Of a stretch of DNA of 64,000 bases, positions 36,722-46,177 are shown in pieces (the first letter of the stretch is position 1; each line of letters starts with the position of its first letter). Made by a program: the position numbers and the translations under genes. This DNA comes from Noviherbaspirillum aerium. Lineage in GTDB: Bacteria > Pseudomonadota > Gammaproteobacteria > Burkholderiales > Burkholderiaceae_D. The notes beneath the pieces are model-generated. The model was not told the DNA's origin, did not search any database, and was given only the letters and a program-made list of their open reading frames with translations. The stretch is taken from the NCBI RefSeq assembly GCF_008929045.1, contig NZ_VFAH01000002.1, positions 186,001 through 250,000 of the forward strand, in the 5' to 3' direction.

Positions 36722-37771
36722 TCACGGAATGAAGCGCTGCTGGCGGAAGCTGTCGAAAATCCGCAAGAACATGTCTTCCGAATCGACAAATTCCTGGAAT
36801 CCGTACTGTCTTGCCTTGGTGTTGTCGAGCATGATGTCCCAGGTCGGCGCAAACGCATAATTGGCAAATGCCCAGTTCGCGGCTTCGGAAAACGGTGTCG
36901 GCAGCAGGCCGTGCTCCTGCACGACCTCGTTCCATAGCGCTTCCTTGTCCGCCATCATGAGTTCGAGATCGATCTGCTGCACCCCGCCGTTCTCCATTCC
37001 GAAGTAGTCGGCAATCCGTGGCCACAGGTACTGCCAGCGGAAGTGGTCGCCGTTGACCATGTTGAAGGCCTCATTGGCGGCCGCCGGCGTCGTGGCGGCC
37101 CACAGCATGCCCTTGTTCAGCAGTTCGACGTCGCTTGCACAATGGACCGCCCGAAATGCGGCTTCCGGGCCGGGAAAGCGCAGCGGCAACCCCAGCTTCT
37201 TGCATAAGGTCGCATACACGGCGATCGGCTTCGGCAGGTTGATGTCGGTGCGCGCATAACCGCAGACGATATGCGGCCGCATCAGTGAATAGGTCCAGTG
37301 CTGGCCGCGTGCAAGTTCTTTCAGCAGGTCTTCCTGGGTGTAATAGAAATTCGGCGGAAAATGGCGCGCATCGCTTTCCTTGGCCGGCGTCTTGAACGGT
37401 CCCAGGTGGCGGCCGTAGTATTTCGAGCCCTGTAGCAGCGATACATGCTGCAGATTGCGTGCGCCCGGCAGGATCGACGTCATCGCGTTGCGGAACAGGT
37501 CCGTGTCCCTGGCCGCCTTGTCGACCCAGCGCGTGCCTGTTGCATGGCCAGTCCAAAATATATGCGTGACCTCCGTCAGTTGCCCGAGCTTCGCGGCGCA
37601 ATCGTCGAGGTCGCTCATGTCGCATTCGACATGGCGAGCCTGGGTTTCGAACTGGGGCGCCCGGCGCGACACGATCGTCACGTCCCAGCCGCCCACCCTG
37701 TCGAGCAGCTGGGCCATATTCGCACCGACCATGCCGGTACCGCCCAGAATGACTGCGGTCTTCTCCGCCAT
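36722..37771 (-). CDS. PRISE-like extended SDR (progesterone 5-beta-reductase / iridoid synthase family)
   Basis: 349 residues. The NADP motif [17 protein letters not shown] is near the N-terminus. The PRISE landmarks are [20 protein letters not shown] and [13 protein letters not shown], the latter holding the active-site Tyr. Plant members reduce the C=C bond of enones (1,4-reduction); bacterial members have few known substrates. It lies between amidase and hydantoinase genes, 56 bases from the amidase. It implies an unsaturated carbonyl intermediate in the pathway (inference). Confidence 0.82.
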   Translation of the reverse strand: MAEKTAVILGGTGMVGANMAQLLDRVGGWDVTIVSRRAPQFETQARHVECDMSDLDDCAAKLGQLTEVTHIFWTGHATGTRWVDKAARDTDLFRNAMTSILPGARNLQHVSLLQGSKYYGRHLGPFKTPAKESDARHFPPNFYYTQEDLLKELARGQHWTYSLMRPHIVCGYARTDINLPKPIAVYATLCKKLGLPLRFPGPEAAFRAVHCASDVELLNKGMLWAATTPAAANEAFNMVNGDHFRWQYLWPRIADYFGMENGGVQQIDLELMMADKEALWNEVVQEHGLLPTPFSEAANWAFANYAFAPTWDIMLDNTKARQYGFQEFVDSEDMFLRIFDSFRQQRFIP

Positions 37772-37828
37772 GTCTTCTCCTTGCAGTGTAACGATGGATT
37801 AAGCGAGCGCCTGCGCCTGCTCAACCGG

Positions 37829-39193
37829 TCATGCAGCGTGCGACAGCGCCGCCTCGACCGCAACGCCGAGCCGCAGAACCTGCTCATCGTGCCCGTGCAA
37901 GCCGGCGATCATCAAGCCTACCGGCGCGTCTCCCGGCTTGTGGCATGGCACGCTCAATGCACAGCCATCAACGAAATTGATCAGCGTCGGATTGCGCAGC
38001 ATCAGCAGATTGGTCGACCCGTAGAGGTCGTCGCTGTCGCGCAATGCGGCGATCGGCGGCGCGACCACCGGCACCGTCGGCAGCAGGAAGGCGTCGCAAC
38101 CGGTATCGGCAAGCCGCTGCTGCACGCCCGCGATCCAGCGCCTGCGCTCGCTGAGCAGCGTGATGTAATCGACCGCACCGATGGCCGCCCCGCGGCGGAT
38201 CCGCGCCGCTACCCGCGGGTCGTATTCTGCTTCGCGCGTTGCCAACATGTCCGCATGCCAGGCCCAGGACTCGGCGGCAATGAAGCCTCCCTGGCGATTG
38301 ATATGCGCAAGCTCGGCAAACTCCGGCACTTCGATTTCGACCAGACGAGCTCCGGCACGGGACAAGGTGCTGCAGGCCGCGTCGAACGCAGCCGCCACTG
38401 TCGCATCAATGCCGTCAAACACGAGCGTGCGCGGCACCGCCAGACAACGATTGGCCAGCGGCACCATGCGCAAGTTCATGTGGGAATTACCCGACAACAC
38501 CGCGTCGAGTTGCGCGCAGCACGACACGCTGCGGGCCAGTGGGCCGATCGAGTCGAGACTCGGAGACAGTGGCAGCACGCCGTCCAGAGGCACGCGCCTG
38601 GCCGTCGGCTTGAACCCGGTCAGGCCGCACAGCGCGGAAGGAATGCGTACCGACCCACCGGTATCGGTCCCGATCGCGGCGGCAGCGGCCCCTTCGGTCA
38701 TGGATATCGCAGCGCCTGACGACGACCCACCCGGGATGCGTCCGGTTTGGCGATCCCAGGGGTTGCGCGGCGTCCCGTAATGCGGGTTCAAGCCTAGTCC
38801 CGAATACGCAAATTCGGTCATGTTCGTGCGTCCGATGATCACCGCCCCTGCCCGGCGCAGGCGTTCCACCACAGTGCTGTCCCGCTGTGCCGGTGCTGCG
38901 TCGTTTCGCACTACTGAACCGGCACGCGTTATCTGGCCGGCTTCGTCGAACAGGTCCTTGATCGATATGGGAATACCCGCCAGCGCAGGCAGCGGCACGC
39001 TGGCTGCACGCAATAAGTCCATCGCATCTGCCGTCGCACGAGCCGTGGCGGCATGCACCGCGATAAAGGTCGATGGTGCTTCGCTCGAATTCAGCGCAGC
39101 CTGCAGCGCCAGCTCGGTTAGTTCACGGCTGCTGACGCGGCCGCTGTCGAGCTCGGCACGCCAGTAATCCAGTGTATTGGGAGGAAGGGACAT
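37829..39193 (-). CDS. Amidase-signature hydrolase
   Basis: 454 residues. The Ser-cisSer-Lys triad is present: Lys in GIPISIKDLFDEAG (about 95), then the signature GGSSSGAAISMTEGAAAAAIG (about 155-175) and GTDTGGSVRIPSALCGLTG with the nucleophilic Ser. It cleaves an amide to acid plus ammonia or amine. The gene sits 21 bases after dctM and before the PRISE reductase gene. It is not fused to a GatB-like domain and no gatB/gatC neighbours exist, so it is catabolic, not tRNA-related. Confidence 0.9.
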   Translation of the reverse strand: MSLPPNTLDYWRAELDSGRVSSRELTELALQAALNSSEAPSTFIAVHAATARATADAMDLLRAASVPLPALAGIPISIKDLFDEAGQITRAGSVVRNDAAPAQRDSTVVERLRRAGAVIIGRTNMTEFAYSGLGLNPHYGTPRNPWDRQTGRIPGGSSSGAAISMTEGAAAAAIGTDTGGSVRIPSALCGLTGFKPTARRVPLDGVLPLSPSLDSIGPLARSVSCCAQLDAVLSGNSHMNLRMVPLANRCLAVPRTLVFDGIDATVAAAFDAACSTLSRAGARLVEIEVPEFAELAHINRQGGFIAAESWAWHADMLATREAEYDPRVAARIRRGAAIGAVDYITLLSERRRWIAGVQQRLADTGCDAFLLPTVPVVAPPIAALRDSDDLYGSTNLLMLRNPTLINFVDGCALSVPCHKPGDAPVGLMIAGLHGHDEQVLRLGVAVEAALSHAA

Positions 39194-39214
39194 GATTGGC
39201 TTTCTTCAACAGGT

Positions 39215-40519
39215 TCAGCGGGCCACCATGGCGCTCGGCAGGCTCAGCACGATCTGCGGGAACAGGACGATCAGCACGACGGCAATGACCATCAGAAAAA
39301 AGAACGGAAATGCAGCCTTTGCCACCGTAAAGATATCCTTGCCGGTCATGCTCTGGACAACGAACAGATTGAAGCCCACCGGCGGCGTGACCTGCGCCAT
39401 CTCGACCACGATCACGATGAAAATCCCGAACCAGAGCAGGTCGATGCCGGCAGCCTGCACAGCCGGCAGAATCACCGACGTGGTGAGCAGCACGATCGAG
39501 ATCCCATCGAGAAAACAGCCCAGCACAATGAACAGCACCGTCAGTGATGCCAGCAGTGCCCATGCCGGCAGACCCACGCCAGTGATCCAGTTGGCAATCG
39601 CCGCCGGCAGGCCGGTAAAGCTCATCGCCGACGTCAGGTACGCCGCCCCCAGCAGGATGAAGAAGATCATCGTCGATGTCCGCACCGCGCCAAGCAGGCT
39701 GTCGACAAACGTGGCACGCGTCAGCATGCCCGACAGGGCCGCAATCAGCAGCGCCCCGACCACGCCGACCGCTGCTGCCTCGGTCGCAGTCGCGTACCCG
39801 GCATAGATGGAGCCGATGACACCGATTATCAGCAGCACCACGGGAATCAGGCTTCTGGATACGTGAAGTTTCTGCATGAAGCCCATCGTCAAACCGGCCA
39901 CCGGGATCCGTTGCTTGTTGATCGCGGCCCACACCACGATGTATCCGGAGAACAGCGCCATCAGCATCAGTCCGGGCAGCACACCGGCAATGAACAGTCT
40001 GGCGACCGAGATTTGGGCCGCCACGCCATACACGATCATGATGATCGAGGGCGGGATCAGCAGCCCCAGCGTACCGGAGCCGGCCAGCGATCCGATTGAA
40101 ATGCTCTCCGGATAGCCGCGTGACTTGAGCTCCGGCAGCGAGATTCGGCCAATGGTGGCGGCCGTCGCCGCGGACGAGCCGCTCACGGCTGCGAAGATGC
40201 CGCAGCCCAGTACATTGACATGCAACAGGCGGCCAGGCAGCTTGTCCACCCATGGTGCCAGTCCGGCAAACATGTCTTCCGACAGTTTGGTGCGAAACAG
40301 GATTTCACCCATCCAGATAAACAAGGGCAGCGCCGTCATAGTCCAGCTGGCGCTCGATGCCCAGCTATTGGTGGCGAGGATCGAGCCGCCGGGGGCTCCT
40401 GCAAAAAATTCCATGCCAATGATACCGACAGCGATCAGCGCCGGTGCCACCCACAACCCCATGCCCAGCAGCAGCACAAGCGAGCCGCCGAGCACTATTG
40501 CGAGCCATGCCATTTCCAT
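39215..40519 (-). CDS. dctM: TRAP transporter large permease
   Basis: 434 residues with about 12 hydrophobic segments and DctM landmarks: FAAVSGSSAATAATIGRI, the SGTLGLLIPPSIIMIVYG block and MAQVTPPVGFNLFVVQSMTG. It carries the substrate with Na+ or H+ symport. The start overlaps the dctQ stop (TAATG). Confidence 0.94.
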   Translation of the reverse strand: MEMAWLAIVLGGSLVLLLGMGLWVAPALIAVGIIGMEFFAGAPGGSILATNSWASSASWTMTALPLFIWMGEILFRTKLSEDMFAGLAPWVDKLPGRLLHVNVLGCGIFAAVSGSSAATAATIGRISLPELKSRGYPESISIGSLAGSGTLGLLIPPSIIMIVYGVAAQISVARLFIAGVLPGLMLMALFSGYIVVWAAINKQRIPVAGLTMGFMQKLHVSRSLIPVVLLIIGVIGSIYAGYATATEAAAVGVVGALLIAALSGMLTRATFVDSLLGAVRTSTMIFFILLGAAYLTSAMSFTGLPAAIANWITGVGLPAWALLASLTVLFIVLGCFLDGISIVLLTTSVILPAVQAAGIDLLWFGIFIVIVVEMAQVTPPVGFNLFVVQSMTGKDIFTVAKAAFPFFFLMVIAVVLIVLFPQIVLSLPSAMVAR

Positions 40520-41022
40520 TACTCGCTCCTCGCTTCGCCGTCGCCGATCTCGAATTTTTCATGTCGCAGCACACGCACCAGCCTTTCCCCAAACGCCAGC
40601 ACCAGCAAAATTGTGCCGATTGCCATCGGCAGCTGCGGCAGCCACAGCGGTACCGGAACCAGCCCCTGTGACACTTCATTGAAGCGATAGCTTTCGACCA
40701 CGAACGCGGTGCAATACCATGCAAAGTAGACCGACAGCATCAGGCCGATCGCGGACACCAGGACTTCCATCGCATGATGCAGCGACTGCGGAAGGAAGCG
40801 CATGACGACCTCGACCCGGATATGGGAGCCGCAGTGCAGCGCATACGGCAATCCGAAAAAGCCCGCGGCGGCCATGGCCCACGCCGCGAACTCTTCCGCG
40901 TCGCGTACGGTTGAACCGAGATTGCGGGCGATGACCTGCGCCATGATCAGCGCGCAGATCAACACCAGCGAAGCTGCCGACAAGAGCCCGGAGATGCGAT
41001 ACAGCCGGTGCAGGAAGGTCAT
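40519..41022 (-). CDS. dctQ: TRAP transporter small permease
   Basis: 167 residues with four transmembrane helices and the DctQ-like VIARNLGSTVRDAEEFAAWAM segment. It forms the membrane complex with DctM. It begins three bases after the dctP stop, so the three TRAP genes are one translational unit. Confidence 0.92.
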   Translation of the reverse strand: MTFLHRLYRISGLLSAASLVLICALIMAQVIARNLGSTVRDAEEFAAWAMAAAGFFGLPYALHCGSHIRVEVVMRFLPQSLHHAMEVLVSAIGLMLSVYFAWYCTAFVVESYRFNEVSQGLVPVPLWLPQLPMAIGTILLVLAFGERLVRVLRHEKFEIGDGEARSE

Positions 41023-41025
41023 GTC

Positions 41026-42003
41026 TTAGCGCTTGGCCTGGTCGAGTACCGCCTTGCCGTCGGGGCCGGCCTTCTTCAGCCACTCTTCGGCCATCACCGC
41101 ACCGATTTTGGACAACTCCGGCTGCATCGCTGCGGGCGTCGGTCCGACGGTCATGCCGTTCTTTGCCAGGGTCTGGGTCAGCTCACTCGTCTTGCTGCGT
41201 CCGAGTTCCCAGCCCCTCTTCTCGGCGCGCTCGGCAGCAGCCAGTACTGCCTTCTGCGAGGCTTCCGGTAGCCTTCCGAAGGCACGGGCATTAACCATGA
41301 CCACGTTTTTCGGGATGAATGCCTGCACGTCGTAGTAATACTTCGCGAAGTCCCATGCCTGGGAGTCGACGCCAGTGGCCGGTGACGTGATCATCGCTTC
41401 GATCAGGCCGGTGCCGAACGCCTGCGGGACGTCGCCGGAATTGACCGTGGTCGGCGACGCTCCCATCAGTTCGACCAGGCGCGAGGTGGCGGCATTGTAG
41501 GCACGAAACTTCATGCCCTTGAAGTCGGCGATCTGCTTGACGGGTACCTTGGTGTAGATTCCCTGCGGCGGCCAGGGCACGCTATAGAGCAACTTGATGC
41601 CCTGCTTCTGCAGCCGCGCTTCCATCTGGGCTCGGCTCGCCTGCCACAGCTTCCAGGCACTGTCGAAATCACGCGCCAGCAGCGGCACCGCGTCGACCTC
41701 GAAAATGGCATCTTCGTTGCCCAGCACCGACACCAGTACGTCGCCAATCGGCACCTGACCGGTCTGCACTGCACGCTTGAGATCAGGTCGCTTGAACAGT
41801 ACCGAGTTCGAATGAATCTTGATGTCGAGCTCGCCGTTGGTAGCCTTGGCCACGTCGGCCGCGAAGTCTCGCGCGACAACCGTGATGTAGTTGCCGTCCG
41901 GCTGCTCGACGGACATGTTCCAGCGCTCGGCAGCGTGGGCGGAAGACAGGCCCAGACAAAGGGCGGCCGTGCCGGCAAGGAAGTAGCGGCGATTCAGGGT
42001 CAT
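41026..42003 (-). CDS. dctP: TRAP transporter periplasmic binding protein
   Basis: 325 residues from the ATG at 42003 with GGAGAGAC upstream. The N-terminus MTLNRRYFLAGTAALCLGL ends in SAHA, a signal peptide with a Tat-like RR that lacks the full consensus. DctP features follow: GMKFRAYNAATSRLVELMGASPTTV, the arginine-bearing substrate site, and an ALGTGLIEAM-like block (AFGTGLIEAMITSPATG). Ligands of this family are mostly carboxylates. The one here should be the compound degraded by the amidase, PRISE reductase and hydantoinase. Confidence 0.93.
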   Translation of the reverse strand: MTLNRRYFLAGTAALCLGLSSAHAAERWNMSVEQPDGNYITVVARDFAADVAKATNGELDIKIHSNSVLFKRPDLKRAVQTGQVPIGDVLVSVLGNEDAIFEVDAVPLLARDFDSAWKLWQASRAQMEARLQKQGIKLLYSVPWPPQGIYTKVPVKQIADFKGMKFRAYNAATSRLVELMGASPTTVNSGDVPQAFGTGLIEAMITSPATGVDSQAWDFAKYYYDVQAFIPKNVVMVNARAFGRLPEASQKAVLAAAERAEKRGWELGRSKTSELTQTLAKNGMTVGPTPAAMQPELSKIGAVMAEEWLKKAGPDGKAVLDQAKR

Positions 42004-42020
42004 GAGTCTCTCCAAAAAGA

Positions 42021-42668
42021 TCAAGAAGCCAGCCGCCACAGCGACTGGAATGAATAGACGTCTTCCGGCGGCAACCCTAGGGATGCACACAGGGCTTGCG
42101 CATGACCATGTGCAACGTCCGCGCGCGTCGCCTCGACCATCACCAGCGCATCAGCAGGAGCAGGCCGCGCATCGGCAGTCACCGGAGTCGACAGGGCAGC
42201 ATCAGTTTCAAGGAGGGTCGTGCGTATGATGTGATCCTGGCTCGTCAGATCGGTCAACCGCTGACGCAGCTGCGTCCTGACGTTTTCCTGTTGCAAGATG
42301 TCTTCCGGCACCACGAACAGTGCCAGCGCACCTCCCTCGCCTTCTCCCTGTTCGAGGCTCAGTCGGCCAACGCGGCGCTGTGTGCCGCGCATGCGCTTGA
42401 AGTTTTCGAGTGACCAGGCAGTCTGGTTTGCGAATGCGGTCCGGTAGGCATCGGAACGGAAAGTCTCGATACTGTCCGTGTAGTAGAGCGCTAGATAAGG
42501 CCTTGGGCAGGCGCCGACCGAGGCAAAACGCCGTGCGCTCTGGAAGCCTGGAATCGCGACACGCTCCTGCATGTGTTCGCGGTCATACCAGCGGTTGAAG
42601 TCGAGCTCATGCTCGCGATCGATATCGGTCCAGATGCAGAGCAGGCCCCGTTGCAGGTCAGCATTCAT
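42021..42668 (-). CDS. Dimeric alpha/beta-barrel domain protein of unknown role
   Basis: 215 residues. The first 30 contain TDIDREHELDFNRWYDREHMQERVAIPGF, the pattern of EthD-like or antibiotic-monooxygenase-like ferredoxin folds, probably repeated in weaker form near residues 120-205. Such proteins act as small isomerases, cyclases or scaffolds. It is co-directional with the LysR gene upstream and 17 bases before dctP, so it belongs to the operon. I cannot name its reaction. Confidence 0.7.
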   Translation of the reverse strand: MNADLQRGLLCIWTDIDREHELDFNRWYDREHMQERVAIPGFQSARRFASVGACPRPYLALYYTDSIETFRSDAYRTAFANQTAWSLENFKRMRGTQRRVGRLSLEQGEGEGGALALFVVPEDILQQENVRTQLRQRLTDLTSQDHIIRTTLLETDAALSTPVTADARPAPADALVMVEATRADVAHGHAQALCASLGLPPEDVYSFQSLWRLAS

Positions 42669-42762
42669 GAGAAGCCATTCGTGGTATTAGCAATAACCTA
42701 TTCTGTCCCGGGCGCATCGCCAAATCCAACAATAAATTCTTTCTACTTCCGATCAATTAAGT

Positions 42763-43722
42763 TTATGACCTCACCAGCGCCCATGGATCGCCAGGCACCT
42801 CTGAAGACGGCAGGCGCGCCACCTCCCTGGGCAGCGAACGCGCGAAATCATGTGCGCTTTGTTGCGCTGCAAGAGCAATCTGCTGGAAAAGCCGTGTTTC
42901 CGAACGCGAACGGTAGGAGCAGACCAGAGACATGTTGGGCATCTCGCTATCGATATTGAGAAAAGATACCTTTCCAGTAGCCAATTCTTCTTGCACGATT
43001 GCCGGCGGAAGCATGGCCACGCCGAAGCCGTCGACGACAAGCCTTATCATCGCGGAGACCGATGTCATGCAATTGATCCTGACGGGCTTCTCAATCTTGT
43101 CCTTGAACAGCCGTTCCAGGTAACGGTGCGGGCCTGAATTGCGGGAAAAGCTCAGGATCGGAAACGGCGCGATATCGGCGAGGGTCAGCACATCGCCATG
43201 GAGATTTAACCCTGTTGCACCGAACCACCGCAACGGGAAATCGCATAGGGGCAGGTTCTGTACGTTGGTCTCGAACACCGGATCGGTCTGCAGAATGACG
43301 TCCAGGTGGCCCTTGTTGAATTGTTCGATCAACCGGATCGTCGTGTCTCCGGCAAGCTCGACTTCCAGCTGTGGATAGGCGCGATGAATGCGCGTCATCA
43401 GGTCGGGAAACCAGGAATGAATGATGGACTCGATTACGCCGATCCGCACCACCCCAGTGTAAAGTGCCGGATCTTTCATATTTTCGAGCATTTCCTGGGT
43501 CGTATTGACCAGGCGCTCGGCGTAGATCAGCGCTTTGGTGCCTTCCAGAGTCAGCGTCACTTCGCGGTCGGCCCGATTGAACAAGCGCACGCCGAGTTCC
43601 TGCTCCAGTGTCGCGATCCGACTGGACACGGCCGCCTGCGTGGTATGGAGTTTTTCGGCCGTCAGGCGAAAATTGCGAATTCTAGCGAGCCAGACGAATG
43701 TTTCCAGAAAGCGTAGGTTCAT
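42763..43722 (-). CDS. LysR-family transcriptional regulator
   Basis: 319 residues. The N-terminal helix-turn-helix is typical (MNLRFLETFVWLARIRNF, with TTQAAVSSRIATLEQELG), followed by a type 2 periplasmic-like effector domain. The ATG at 43722 has AGGAAGAA before it. It is upstream of and on the same strand as the catabolic operon 42668 to 32902. That is unusual for LysR genes, which are normally divergent, so it may be co-transcribed with its target. Confidence 0.92.
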   Translation of the reverse strand: MNLRFLETFVWLARIRNFRLTAEKLHTTQAAVSSRIATLEQELGVRLFNRADREVTLTLEGTKALIYAERLVNTTQEMLENMKDPALYTGVVRIGVIESIIHSWFPDLMTRIHRAYPQLEVELAGDTTIRLIEQFNKGHLDVILQTDPVFETNVQNLPLCDFPLRWFGATGLNLHGDVLTLADIAPFPILSFSRNSGPHRYLERLFKDKIEKPVRINCMTSVSAMIRLVVDGFGVAMLPPAIVQEELATGKVSFLNIDSEMPNMSLVCSYRSRSETRLFQQIALAAQQSAHDFARSLPREVARLPSSEVPGDPWALVRS

Positions 43723-44779
43723 CGTATTTCTTCCTGCCACGGCGGATGAACGAACAGGACACTGCGGCACCGGCCGCTTTGGAGCCGGCGTTCATCCAAA
43801 GCGACTCATGTTTTCCAAATGACAATCTTGGGCGAGAAGCGATGATCCGTCAAGTCAGAGACTGAAAGCGATGCCCGGCCCCGCGCTGCGCCCTGGATTG
43901 GCATACTTACTAACCACGTGGCGTCCTGGAATGCTGCGAAGCGCGGGATCAACGCGACGGCCATCATGTCCAATAATTTCCAAATTTAACATTTACCCGG
44001 TGTCGTTACCGTGACATCGATAAGCAGATACGAGGATGTTCGGCCTTGTGAGAAATACAGGGAGCAAAGCTGGAAGCCTCCCGTAGCACCTCCGCTTTTT
44101 CCACTACTTGTTTAGCGATCTAACGGGAGAAATCTGGGTCCAGCAGGAGTTCTCACCGGCTTAGCTAAAGGAATGCGGAGAACGGCAGCTAACCGGCGCA
44201 TAGCGGAAATTTTGAGACGGATTGCTGAATGGTGAAATCGGCCCTTAGCGGCCCTTGAGCTTTCCCCGAAGCGGACATTCAACGGTTTTGACGAGAGACA
44301 CATGCAGCGCCACCGGTAGTGGTTATCCACTCGATCGCGAGCAGTCATAGCAGCGAAACTCAACAAGCAAGCTTCCAGCCAGACCTTTCGGCACAATCTT
44401 GCAACCTATCTTAGCGAAACCGGATACCACATCCGCCCGCGCAAGACCGGCTTGGCCATACCGATATCTCAACTACACAGGCTTATTGCCCTGTACTCAC
44501 CAAGGGCGGACGGGACATGCCGGCTAGAGCGTTTTCGCCTTGACCGGCCTAGTCGAGGCCGAGGCAGATTGCCGCTGGAACAAGGCGTGACGACGCGACA
44601 TGGCCAGGCCATGGCAAGGAGTCACAACGCAGTGCCAGGGGCAATCTGTCCGGGATCGACAGGCAGGTCAAGGTGAAAACGCTCTAATGCAGAGGGCGGC
44701 ATGACTCGTTCGAGTAACGTGGATGCTCCGTGCTTCCTCTCATTAAACTGCCGAGGCTTGCACAGCCAGAGCCTGACGG
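43723..44779. other. Long intergenic region holding a palindromic element
   Basis: About 1050 bases without a recognisable gene between LysR and the MDR oxidoreductase. The base composition is close to that of the genes, but frames are broken. The only structure I can support is the inverted-repeat element at 44525-44686. Confidence 0.5.
44525..44686. mobile_element. MITE-like near-palindromic element, copy 1
   Basis: About 162 bp. The outer arms are TAGAGCGTTTTCGCCTTGAC and its near-complement at the right end; 20 of about 21 bases pair. The inner parts also pair imperfectly (GGCAGATTGCCGCTGG against CCAGGGGCAATCTGTC), so the whole unit can fold into one long hairpin. It encodes no protein. 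The same TAGAGCG...CGCTCTA ends and nearly the same length recur at 63488-63647. Confidence 0.65.
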
Positions 44780-45925
44780 CTAGGTCTTCCAGGGATTGAT
44801 CAGGTATTTCTCGCCGGTGCTGCGCTTGCCGTAAGCCGCGATAGCTTCCTTCTGCAAGACTTCCTGCAAAGAGACCACCTTGGTGTAGCGGCTGGCGAAG
44901 GTAGTTCGCAGTTCGGCCGCAACACGCTTCTTGAGCTCTGCCGTTCTGGCGGAGCCGATCTTCTGTAGAAAAGGAAACAGAAGCCAGCCTCCGAGGCTCC
45001 AGGTCATGCCGAAATCGCGGACGATTTCCGTCGGACGCGTATCAAGCCCGCCATAGATATACACCTGCTTGAAGGTCGTCGAACCATAACGGCTGTATTC
45101 TTTTGCGTTCCTGTTCGCCGCCGTTTCCATCGCGCTGAGGATCTGGCCCGCGAGCCGGCCGCCGCCGATGGCGTCGAAGGCGATGGTAGCGCCTGTCGCC
45201 TCAAGCGCGTCGGTCAAGGCTTCCACGAAATTGTCGGCACTGGTATTGCAGACGTATTGTGCGCCGTTCTTGCGCAGCAGATCTTCCTGCTCGCCGGAGC
45301 GCACGATATTGACCAATCCGATACCGTCATTCTGGCAGATGCGGTTCAGCATCTGCCCCAAGTTCGATGCAGCAGCGGTATGCACCAGCGCCTTATGTCC
45401 TTCCCTGCGCATCGTTTCAACCATGCCCAGCGCAGTCAAGGGATTGACAAAGGAAGACGCCCCGTCGGCCGCGGATGCGCCGTCCGGAAGAAGCAGGCAT
45501 TGCTCAACGGGTACGCAGCGGTGGTGCGCATACATCGCGCCGCCGAGCGCGGCCACGGTTTTTCCCAGGAGCGCCTGGGCAGCCGGAGACGTGCCTGCAG
45601 CAACGACGGTACCGGCCCCTTCGTTCCCGACCGGCATCGATTGGTTCAACCTTCCCTGCATGCTCTTCATGCCGCGCTCGGGAACCCGCGCCGTGACCAC
45701 CGGGCCGTCCGCGCTTGCCGCATAAGCAGCGGTACCCATGTCGGCCGCGCCGAACAGCAGGCCGATGTCGGATGGATTGATGGGCGTAGCTTCGATGCGT
45801 ACGACGACTTCATTTTCCGCCGGCACCGGGACCGGTACCCGGACCAGCGAAAGTTCCAGTTCTCCATTGGAACGGATGAGTGAACGAAGCTGCAATGACG
45901 GCGGGGTATCAGAGGGCATGGGCAT
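44780..45925 (-). CDS. Zinc-free MDR-type oxidoreductase (quinone oxidoreductase-like)
   Basis: 381 residues from the ATG at 45925; a frame reaching 46132 has no supporting start. An alcohol-dehydrogenase GroES-like N-terminal domain (VRIEATPINPSDIGLLFG, PVGNEGAGTVVAAG) precedes a Rossmann domain (LVHTAAASNLGQMLNRIC). The structural-zinc cysteines are absent. It uses NAD(P)H and resembles enoyl/quinone reductases. It is the most distal gene of the CoA-thioester group, 252 bases after a Bug receptor gene. Confidence 0.85.
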   Translation of the reverse strand: MPMPSDTPPSLQLRSLIRSNGELELSLVRVPVPVPAENEVVVRIEATPINPSDIGLLFGAADMGTAAYAASADGPVVTARVPERGMKSMQGRLNQSMPVGNEGAGTVVAAGTSPAAQALLGKTVAALGGAMYAHHRCVPVEQCLLLPDGASAADGASSFVNPLTALGMVETMRREGHKALVHTAAASNLGQMLNRICQNDGIGLVNIVRSGEQEDLLRKNGAQYVCNTSADNFVEALTDALEATGATIAFDAIGGGRLAGQILSAMETAANRNAKEYSRYGSTTFKQVYIYGGLDTRPTEIVRDFGMTWSLGGWLLFPFLQKIGSARTAELKKRVAAELRTTFASRYTKVVSLQEVLQKEAIAAYGKRSTGEKYLINPWKT

Positions 45926-46177
45926 CTTTCTCAAAGAGATAACGAAAAGCCGGACACCGGATAATGACACAGTCTTCAGAGGAGCGCGGGAGGACTCGGC
46001 GTCCCCTCGTGACGCCGCCATGCGGCGCCTACGGTGCATTCCCGGAGGGTTTGCGCCAAAACGCGCGCTGGCGGCGTTGCATGGCTGGCAAAGGCGGCCA
46101 GCCCTGGCGTCGCCACGCGCCACCGCCAACACGCGGTTTGATGCGAACGCATCTCCCGAATGAAGTGTGAACAGACC

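Noticed and set aside
36589-36867. A 93-residue extension of the hydantoinase fusion
   Set aside because: The sequence before MATSASHSN is unlike HyuA and overlaps the end of the PRISE gene; the ATG at 36588 places the RGGTFTD motif at the normal distance.
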